Shown here piece after piece: positions 44,301-56,300 of a DNA stretch of 64,000 nt. The notes under the pieces are model-generated. The model did no database searches. It was not told where the DNA came from and was given only the letters and a program-made list of their open reading frames with translations. Source of the DNA: Siphonodentalium dalli (Eukaryota > Mollusca > Scaphopoda > Gadilida > Siphonodentaliidae); the NCBI GenBank assembly GCA_032622095.1, contig CP136061.1, forward strand, positions 15,562,440 through 15,626,439, given 5' to 3'. Both the position numbers and the translations under genes were made by a program. Each line of letters begins with the position of its first letter. Within the stretch, counting starts at the first letter, position 1.

Positions 44301-47300
44301 GCCTGCTGCGCATTTCACACACGTTTTGACCTTAGACAGAGGCGATTTGGTGACTCGAATATATAAGAAAATGCACTGGCACAGGATCTTAAATGCTGCA
44401 TCACTGTAGCTCCTGTCATGGAAGGGTTAAGAATTAATATAATTTACATTTCAGAATTACCACCACATTACTGGAATCATGACGACCAGCTTCAGAATAT
44501 CGCAGAGCGTCTGGGTACACTCGGACTACCAGCGTTTATCTTCGGCAAGGAGTCGGAACAATGGACAAATGTGACCGAAGATATCAATAAATTTATGAGT
44601 GCCGTGACTGGCAACGACACTTCATCATCAAGTGTCTTCCTAAAATCAAGGTGAATATCATCCCAAATCTTTTGACAAGTGAATCATACAGCAATGCTAA
44701 TTCAAAATATATCAACCAATCTAAGAGTAACATCCATGATTTGTGGAGATATATGGCCTGTTAAAGACCCAATTAATTTTTGATTGCCCAGTTCACATTA
44801 TACACGACATATTTCATATTATATACACCCCCCAGATCACATTATACACGACAATATATAGAGGATCTACAATGAGTCTCCAGTTTTTGTGGAATTTACA
44901 GACGAGTCCAGTAAATTAGGTCTGGACCAAGCCTTTGGTGAGGCCCAGACCTAATTTCCTGGAAGAGTTTTGTAAATTCCACTATAAACTGGGGACGAGT
45001 TGTAGATTCTATTTATTACATGATCCAGAACCTCGACAAAACAAATTTAAATCAACAAATGGGACATAAAACTGACATCGGGTTCCATAAGACATGCAAT
45101 GACGTTTCACGTAACTATGCATTGTTTGCCCATGTAAAGAAATAGTCCCAGATAAAGACTCTGACATATTTAATGGCATATATTTAATTACAGAACTTTT
45201 CAAACTCTTCATTCATTATAGTTTGTTGGAAAAATATAGGAAACCATAGTATTTTGAGACATAGCATATGGATTGTAAAACAACATATTGGAAGTCAACG
45301 GTCACCAGGAACTATTTCCTGTTATTAAACGTACGTTTAATATCACAATTTATAGAATGTGTTTATTGAATGGAATAAATATAAATTAATTATTAAACCA
45401 GAATACAGAACAGCTGTGGTCTAGGAGTGTCCCCCAAGTGATAGAGATTCTCAGATTCACCCCAAGACTTCCCCTGTTAGTTACCCAAGATGCATCGTAA
45501 TTCACAACTAAGAGATAGAGTTATTCCCCTTCCATTGAGAATAATAAACTATCTGTAAAGACCAGATCGAAAAAATGCACACAACACATGTCGGTACCTT
45601 GACAAAAACAAAATGTTCACAGTTTAATCGAATAGATCAGTGATAATATAATGTTTTGGAGCTCCTCTTTCAAATGGTATATTATAAGGATATCTGGATC
45701 TGGGGATTCGAAGATTAAGTGGGTCTTTATGGTCTATTGGATGTGGTGACAAGAACAAAACACAGCCAGGTCAGGTAAAATTATAATTTAATGCCTCAAG
45801 TTCATTTACATACCTGTTCTATACCCTAGAAGAAGCATGTAAATTAACCCTCACATGACTGGAGCTTCCTGAATTTTTTTTAAAACCCTTTGCCAATGCA
45901 TTATCTTATATATGCGAGGCTCCCTATGTGGGACTCGCATATATAAGAGAATGCACTGGCACATGGTATTTAAGCTGCACCAGCTCAGGTCCCATCATGA
46001 AAGTACATGGTCGACTTTCAAACAGGAAATGGATAGTTTTCGAGAAATTCGCTGGAATTTTTGGTGTGTTTCCATTAGTTCTAAAACTACTCCACATTTA
46101 TGTGCCATCAGGTTGTAATCATTCAATTGGATCGAGCCATCAGGATTTAATCATTCGCTTGGATTGAGGCATGTTTTTATATCACGAAAACAAAGATTGT
46201 ACCAAATTAGTGTGAAACTGATTTTGAATTATTTTTGTGAAACTGATTTTGAATTATTTTTGTGAAATATGATTTTGGGTTATCCCTCTTATATTAAACT
46301 AGAAGGTGACCCGACTTCGTCCTGGCTTTGACCTTGAATTGTCCATTTTGAAGGTCAAGGTCAAGTGGGGTCACGATTTGACCAGTCCAAAAACACTGCC
46401 CGGACAAAAGTACCCGACAAACGTGCCCGTCGAAATCCATCCGGTTTTACCCGATTTGACCTTGCATTGATAATTTTGAAGGTCAAGGTCTGGTCGGGGT
46501 CACGATTGGACCCGTCCAAAACAATCAGTGGACAAAAGTAACCCCACGTATCAAATTTCGTCGAAATCCCATCAAAATTGGCGATTTGACCTTGAAGTTA
46601 CCCGATTTCAAGGTCAAGGTCACGTCGCACGGGCAAATGAATATGCTTATGAGACTCGCCATAAGAAAGTACCCCCACATACCAAGTTTCATCGAAATCC
46701 TGTGATATTCTGGCGTTTGACCTTGAAATGACCCGATTTCAAGGTCAAGGTGACGTCGCACGGACAAATTAATATGCCTATGTTCGTCCCCGGCCGAAAA
46801 TACCCCCACATACCAAGTTTCATCGAAATCGGGTGTGCCGTTTTCGAGTTCATCGCGAACAGACAGACAGACACACAGACAGATCTTCCAAAATATATAA
46901 TAGAAGATTTGTAAAACGGCAAAAATAAAAATAACTCAATCAACGAAAAAGTGAGAACAGTATCATTCTCCGTTATTCCAGGGTGAACAGGCTGTTGGTA
47001 AAAGCTTGTGAAGACTTTGAAGACTCATGTTATCTGATTTCTATGTCTTATTAATTCCAGGGTAAACAGGCTGTTGGTTAAAGCTTGTGAAGACTTTGAA
47101 GACTCAAGTTATAATTATCTGATTTCTATGTCTTATTAATTCCAGGGTAAACAGGCTGTTGGTTAAAGCTTGTGAAGACTTTGAAGACTCATGCTATCTT
47201 ATGGAGAAGGAAGAAGGTTGCCAGCCGATGTACGTCAACGCTCCATGGACCGATGTCATCATGTCATGTATAGACTACAAAATCAAAATGGTTGACTTCT

Positions 47301-50300
47301 CCGACCCAAATATAGAATCCGAGGTACGCCTTCATTGATGAGTAGTTATCCCTCATGAAATGTTCAGATAATAAGTTCATCAAATGTCCATAGGACGAAG
47401 TTATTATCTAAACATTTTCCTCAATAAAAAGGGCTCCTTCTGTACTTTTATTTATCTGTTGTCTGCTTTTATTACCATAACATCCCTCCAAATCAATAAT
47501 AAACTGAATAAATAATGTGATGTACACAGTCAAATTGGAACACACCTCTAATTATACCCCCACTCTAGAAGATAATGGGGGGTATACTGGATTGACTGTC
47601 TCTGTCCGTTTGTCCGTCCGTCTGGCTTGATAACACGGAACAAATATGAACCAATTAAAAAAAAAAATTGTTTACAAGTTGCTTGTCACAGTATCTCAAA
47701 TCAGTGAGTAAACGATGTTTGTCCCAAATTTTTTGCCTGAGTTATGGACCTTAGAGTGTCATTTTTTTGTGATTTTTGTCCATTCAGCTTTCAAACAGAT
47801 ATGAACTGATCTCAATAATTTTTGGTACACAAGTTGCTTGCCACACTCTCTCAAATTATTGCGAAAATAAAGTTTATCCCAATTGTTTTGTCTGTGTTGT
47901 GACCCTTAGTTTATAAATTTTTGGCAATTTTTTTTGGTCAAATCAGTATTTAGGTTTGCAAACTCTTGTTCAGCCTAACCCTTTGTATATTAAATACTCA
48001 TTGATGAGTAGTTCCCTTATTAACCCTTTCTATATTAAATACTCATTGATGAGTAGTTCCCTTATTAACCCTTTCTATATTAAATACTCATTGATGAGTA
48101 GTTCCCTCATGATCCCTTTTTTTTGGTCAAATCAGTATTTAGGTTTGCAACCTCTTGTTCAGCCTAACCCTTTGTATATTAAATACTCATTGATGAGTAG
48201 TTCCCTTATTAACCCTTTGTATATTAAATACTCATTGATGAGTAGTTCCCTTATTAACCCTTTCTATATTAAATACTCATCGATGAGTAGTTCCCTCATG
48301 AACCCTTTCTATACTAAATACTCATTAATGAGTAGTTCCCTTATTAACCCTTTCTATATTAAATACTCATTGATGAGTAGTTCCCTTATTAACCCTTTCT
48401 ATACTAAATATTCATTGAGGAGTAGTTCCCTTGTTAACACTTTCTATATTAAATATTCATTGATGAGTAGTTCCCTCATGAACCCTTTCTATATTAAATA
48501 CTCATCGATGAGTAGTTCCCTCATGAACCCTTTGTATATTAAATACTCATTGATGAGTAGTTCCCTTATTAACCCTTTCTATATTAAATACTCATCGATG
48601 AGTAGTTCCCTCATGAACCCTTTCTATACTAAATACTCATTAATGAGTAGTTCCCTTATTAACCCTTTCTATATTAAATACTCATTGATGAGTAGTTCCC
48701 TTATTAACCCTTTCTATACTAAATATTCATTGAGGAGTAGTTCCCTTGTTAACACTTTCTATATTAAATATTCATTGATGAGTAGTTCCCTCATGAACCC
48801 TTTCTATATTAAATACTCATCGATGAGTAGTTCCCTCATGAACCCTTTCTATATTAAATACTCATTGATGAGTAGTTCCCTTAGGAAATGTTCAGAATAA
48901 TATGTTCAACATCTTATTATCTGAACTTTTCCCCACAAAAGAATATGAATCCTTCTGCATTTGTATCTTCTTTTTGTTTGTTTGTTGTCTGGTCCTATTA
49001 CCTGAACATCCCTCCAAATTAATAATAGACCATTCCGATGTATACTATTATAGTTGAATGGAAGAATCCATTTAGTACAGAAAAGGTTAATATGCCGTCT
49101 GAATTTACATAATTTTATTGACAGGATGTTATGGATGACATGGTTGTTGTGTACAGTGAAGACAATATGAAGAGATTTACTGTGACGCAAGAATGGAAGA
49201 ATGCTGTCAGGGACGCTCAGTTACAAAGTGAGTTCCATCATTGCAAAATGGCATCAGAACATGGCTCACATGGTCATGTGACATCAGGAGGCCAGGCTTA
49301 AAATTAAGAGGACGAAACCCACCATCACGTTAGGCTGGTTCCCTTCAATCCATTCTAATTAACAAATCCCACCATCATGTTAGACTGGTTCTCTGCCATC
49401 CATTATAATTAAAATCTGGTCCATAAAACTGTAAGGTAGAATGAAATCAAGAACGTCGAGATCGAGTTGAGGAATAAGTTATATTGTTCTATTTATTGGA
49501 AATGTTCAGATAATAAATTCAAAAGACAGTCATTTGTTGAACTTATTATTTAAACATTTCCCTGAATAAATAGGGCTCCTTCTGCACACTTATTTATCTG
49601 TCGTCTGTCCATATTTCTTAGACCTAATTGTGTAAAAATCAACCAATATTAACATTATTTAGGTCAATTATAAGTGTCATATATTAACCAGTTCTGTACA
49701 AAAGCATCATGAGTAGTTATCCCTTAGGAAATGTTCAGATAATATGTTCAACAAAGGACAGTCTGAATATTTCCCTCTATAAATAGGGCTCCTTCTGTAC
49801 TTTTATTAATGTGTTGTCTGCTTTTATCAGCTTAACATCCCTACAAATTAAGCATAGACCATTCTGATGTACACTTTTTAACTGAATGGGAGAATCAATT
49901 TAATATAGAAAGGGATATTTGAGGATTTGCCTGACCTGTTTATCTACTGCATGGTTTATTTACAGTAACGTCAACATACAGATTATTCATTGTTGGTGAT
50001 CTTCCCTGGAGATTCACATCTCACCTCTCTTTATATATATTTACAGGAACGTCAACATACAGATTATTCGTTGTTGGTGATCTTCCCTGGAGATTCATAT
50101 CTCACCTCTCTTTATATATATTTACATTAACGTCAACATACAGATTATTCATTGTTGGTGATCTTCCCTGGAGATTCACATCTCACCTCTCTTTATATAT
50201 ATTTACAGGAACGTCAACATACAGATTATTCGTTGTTGGTGATCTTCCCTGGAGATTCATATCTCACCTCTCTTTATATATATTTACATTAACGTCAACA

Positions 50301-53300
50301 TACAGATTATTCATTGTTGGTGATCTTCCCTGGAGATTCACATCTCACCTCTCTTTATATATATTTACAGGAACGTCAACATACAGATTATTCGTTGTTG
50401 GTGATCTTCCCTGGAGATTCATATCTCACCTCTCTTTATATATATTTACATTAACGTCAACATACAGATTATTCATTGTTGGTGATCTTCCTTGGAGATT
50501 CATATCTCACCTCTCTTTATATATATATTTACATTAACGTCAACATACTGATTATTCATTGTTGGTGATCTTCCTTGGAGATTCATATCTCACCTCTCTT
50601 TATATATATTTACAGTAACGTCAACATACAGATTATTCGTTGTTGGTGATCTTCCCTGGAGATTCACATCTCACCTCTCTTTATATATATTTACAGGAGC
50701 GTACAGATTATTCATTGTTGGTGATCTTCCCTGGAGATTCACATCTCACCTCTCTTTATATATATTTACATTAACGTCAACATACAGATTATTCATTGTT
50801 GGTGATCTTCCCTGGAGATTCATATCTCACCTCTCTTTATATATATTTACAGGAACGTCAACATACAGATTATTCATTGTTGGTGATCTTCCCTGGAGAT
50901 TCATATCTCACCTCTCTTTATATATATTTACATTAACGTCAACATACAGATTATTCATTGTTGGTGATCTTCCCTGGAGATTCATATCTCACCTCTCTTT
51001 ATATATATTTACGGGAACGTCAACATACAGATTATTCATTGTTGGTGATCTTCCCTGGAGATTCATATCTCACCTCTCTTTATATATATTTACATTAACG
51101 TCAACATACAGATTATTCGTTGTTGGTGATCTTCCCTGGAGATTCATATCTCACCTCTCTTTATATATATTTACGGGAACGTCAACATACAGATTATTCA
51201 TTGTTGGTGATCTTCCCTGGAGATTCATATCTCACCTCTCTTTATATATATTTACAGGAACGTCAACATACAGATTATTCATTGTTGGTGATCTTCCCTG
51301 GAGATTCATATCTCACCTCTCTTTATATATATTTACATTAACGTCAACATACAGATTATTCGTTGTTGGTGATCTTCCCTGGAGATTCATATCTCACCTC
51401 TCTTTATATATATTTACGGGAACGTCAACATACAGATTATTCATTGTTGGTGATCTTCCCTGGAGATTCATATCTCACCTCTCTTTATATATATTTACAG
51501 GAACGTCAACATACAGATTATTCATTGTTGGTGATCTTCCCTGGAGATTCATATCTCACCTCTCTTTATATATATTTACAGGAACGTCAACATACAGATT
51601 ATTCGTTGTTGGTGATCTTCCTTGGAGATTCATATCTCACCTCTCTTTATATATATTTACATTAACGTCAACATACAGATTATTCATTGTTGGTGATCTT
51701 CCCTGGAGATTCATATCTCACCTCTCTTTATATATATTTACAGGAACGTCAACATACAGATTATTCATTGTTGGTGATCTTCCTTGGAGATTCATATCTC
51801 ACCTCTCTTTATATATATTTACAGTAACGTCAACATACAGATTATTCATTGTTGGTGATCTTCCTTGGAGATTCATATCTCACCTCTCTTTATATATATT
51901 TACATTAACGTCAACATACAGATTATTCATTGTTGGTGATCTTCCTTGGAGATTCATATCTCACCTCTCTTTATATATATTTACAGGAACGTCAACATAC
52001 AGATTATTCGTTGTTGGTGATCTTCCCTGGAGATTCATATCTCACCTCTCTTTATATATATTTACATTAACGTCAACATACAGATTATTCGTTGTTGGTG
52101 ATCTTCCCTGGAGATTCATATCTCACCTCTCTTTATATATATTTACGGGAACGTCAACATACAGATTATTCATTGTTGGTGATCTTCCCTGGAGATTCAT
52201 ATCTCACCTCTCTTTATATATATTTACAGGAACGTCAACATACAGATTATTCATTGTTGGTGATCTTCCCTGGAGATTCATATCTCACCTCTCTTTATAT
52301 ATATTTACAGTAACGTCAACATACAGATTATTCATTGTTGGTGATCTTCCTTGGAGATTCATATCTCACCTCTCTTTATATATATTTACAGGAGCGTCAA
52401 CATACAGATTATTCATTGTTGGTGATCTTCCCTGGAGATTCATATCTCACCTCTCTTTATATATATTTACATTAACGTCAACATACAGATTATTCGTTGT
52501 TGGTGATCTTCCCTGGAGATTCATATCTCACCTCTCTTTATATATATTTACAGGAGCGTCAACATACAGATTATTCATTGTTGGTGATCTTCCCTGGAGA
52601 TTCATATCTCACCTCTCTTTATATATATTTACAGGAACGTCAACATACAGATTATTCATTGTTGGTGATCTTCCTTGGAGATTCATATCTCACCTCTCTT
52701 TATATATATTTACAGGAACGTCAACATACAGATTATTCATTGTTGGTGATCTTCCCTGGAGATTCATATCTCACCTCTCTTTATATATATTTACATTAAC
52801 GTCAACATACAGATTATTCATTGTTGGTGATCTTCCCTGGAGATTCACATCTCACCTCTCTTTATATATATTTACATTAACGTCAACATACAGATTATTC
52901 ATTGTTGGTGATCTTCCCTGGAGATTCATATCTCACCTCTCTTTATATATATTTACAGGAACGTCAACATACAGATTATTCATTGTTGGTGATCTTCCCT
53001 GGAGATTCATATCTCACCTCTCTTTATATATATTTACATTAACGTCAACATACAGATTATTCATTGTTGGTGATCTTCCCTGGAGATTCATATCTCACCT
53101 CTCTTTATATATATTTACATTAACGTCAACATACAGATTATTCATTGTTGGTGATCTTCCCTGGAGATTCATATCTCACCTCTCTTTATATATATTTACA
53201 TTAACGTCAACATACAGATTATTCATTGTTGGTGATCTTCCCTGGAGATTCACATCTCACCTCTCTTTATATATATTTACATTAACGTCAACATACAGAT

Positions 53301-56300
53301 TATTCATTGTTGGTGATCTTCCCTGGAGATTCATATCTCACCTCTCTTTATATATATTTACAGGAACGTCAACATACAGATTATTCATTGTTGGTGATCT
53401 TCCCTGGAGATTCATATCTCACCTCTCTTTATATATATTTACATTAACGTCAACATACAGATTATTCATTGTTGGTGATCTTCCCTGGAGATTCATATCT
53501 CACCTCTCTTTATATATATTTACGGGAACGTCAACATACAGATTATTCATTGTTGGTGATCTTCCCTGGAGATTCATATCTCACCTCTCTTTATATATAT
53601 TTACATTAACGTCAACATACAGATTATTCGTTGTTGGTGATCTTCCCTGGAGATTCATATCTCACCTCTCTTTATATATATTTACGGGAACGTCAACATA
53701 CAGATTATTCATTGTTGGTGATCTTCCCTGGAGATTCATATCTCACCTCTCTTTATATATATTTACAGGAACGTCAACATACAGATTATTCATTGTTGGT
53801 GATCTTCCCTGGAGATTCATATCTCACCTCTCTTTATATATATTTACATTAACGTCAACATACAGATTATTCGTTGTTGGTGATCTTCCCTGGAGATTCA
53901 TATCTCACCTCTCTTTATATATATTTACGGGAACGTCAACATACAGATTATTCATTGTTGGTGATCTTCCCTGGAGATTCATATCTCACCTCTCTTTATA
54001 TATATTTACAGTAACGTCAACATACAGATTATTCATTGTTGGTGATCTTCCCTGGAGATTCATATCTCACCTCTCTTTATATATATTTACAGGAGTGTCA
54101 ACATACAGATTATTCATTGTTGGTGATCTTCCCTGGAGATTCATATCTCACCTCTCTTTATATATATTTACAGGAACGTCAACATACAGATTATTCATTG
54201 TTGGTGATCTTCCCTGGAGATTCATATCTCACCTCTCTTTATATATATTTACATTAACGTCAACATACAGATTATTCGTTGTTGGTGATCTTCCCTGGAG
54301 ATTCATATCTCACCTCTCTTTATATATATTTACGGGAACGTCAACATACAGATTATTCATTGTTGGTGATCTTCCCTGGAGATTCATATCTCACCTCTCT
54401 TTATATATATTTACAGGAACGTCAACATACAGATTATTCATTGTTGGTGATCTTCCCTGGAGATTCATATCTCACCTCTCTTTATATATATTTACAGGAA
54501 CGTCAACATACAGATTATTCGTTGTTGGTGATCTTCCTTGGAGATTCATATCTCACCTCTCTTTATATATATTTACATTAACGTCAACATACAGATTATT
54601 CATTGTTGGTGATCTTCCCTGGAGATTCATATCTCACCTCTCTTTATATATATTTACAGGAACGTCAACATACAGATTATTCATTGTTGGTGATCTTCCT
54701 TGGAGATTCATATCTCACCTCTCTTTATATATATTTACAGTAACGTCAACATACAGATTATTCATTGTTGGTGATCTTCCTTGGAGATTCATATCTCACC
54801 TCTCTTTATATATATTTACAGGAACGTCAACATACAGATTATTCGTTGTTGGTGATCTTCCCTGGAGATTCATATCTCACCTCTCTTTATATATATTTAC
54901 ATTAACGTCAACATACAGATTATTCGTTGTTGGTGATCTTCCCTGGAGATTCATATCTCACCTCTCTTTATATATATTTACGGGAACGTCAACATACAGA
55001 TTATTCATTGTTGGTGATCTTCCCTGGAGATTCATATCTCACCTCTCTTTATATATATTTACAGGAACGTCAACATACAGATTATTCATTGTTGGTGATC
55101 TTCCCTGGAGATTCATATCTCACCTCTCTTTATATATATTTACAGTAACGTCAACATACAGATTATTCATTGTTGGTGATCTTCCTTGGAGATTCATATC
55201 TCACCTCTCTTTATATATATTTACAGGAGCGTCAACATACAGATTATTCATTGTTGGTGATCTTCCCTGGAGATTCATATCTCACCTCTCTTTATATATA
55301 TTTACATTAACGTCAACATACAGATTATTCGTTGTTGGTGATCTTCCCTGGAGATTCATATCTCACCTCTCTTTATATATATTTACAGGAGCGTCAACAT
55401 ACAGATTATTCATTGTTGGTGATCTTCCCTGGAGATTCATATCTCACCTCTCTTTATATATATTTACAGGAACGTCAACATACAGATTATTCATTGTTGG
55501 TGATCTTCCTTGGAGATTCATATCTCACCTCTCTTTATATATATTTACAGGAACGTCAACATACAGATTATTCATTGTTGGTGATCTTCCCTGGAGATTC
55601 ATATCTCACCTCTCTTTATATATATTTACATTAACGTCAACATACAGATTATTCATTGTTGGTGATCTTCCCTGGAGATTCATATCTCACCTCTCCTTAT
55701 ATATATTTACAGGAACGTCAACATACAGATTATTCATTGTTGGTGATCTTCCTTGGAGATTCATATCTCACCTCTCTTTATATATATTTACAGGAACGTC
55801 AACATACAGATTATTCATTGTTGGTGATCTTCCCTGGAGATTCATATCTCACCTCTCTTTATATATATTTACAGGAACGTCAACATACAGATTATTCGTT
55901 GTTGGTGATCTTCCCTGGAGATTCATATCTCACCTATCCTTATATATATTTACAGTAACGTCAACATACAGATTATTCATTGTTGGTGATCTTCCCTGGA
56001 GATTCATATCTCACCTCTCTTTATATATATTTACAGGAACGTCAACATACAGATTATTCGTTGTTGGTGATCTTCCCTGGAGATTCATATCTCACCTCTC
56101 TTTATATATATTTACATTAACGTCAACATACAGATTATTCGTTGTTGGTGATCTTCCCTGGAGATTCATATCTCACCTCTCTTTATATATATTTACATTA
56201 ACGTCAACATACAGATTATTCATTGTTGGTGATCTTCCCTGGAGATTCATATCTCACCTCTCTTTATATATATTTACATTAACGTCAACATACAGATTAT

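Noticed and set aside
47956..48900. 314-codon plus frame
   Set aside because: Satellite shadow, reverse complement of the 21-24 kb array.
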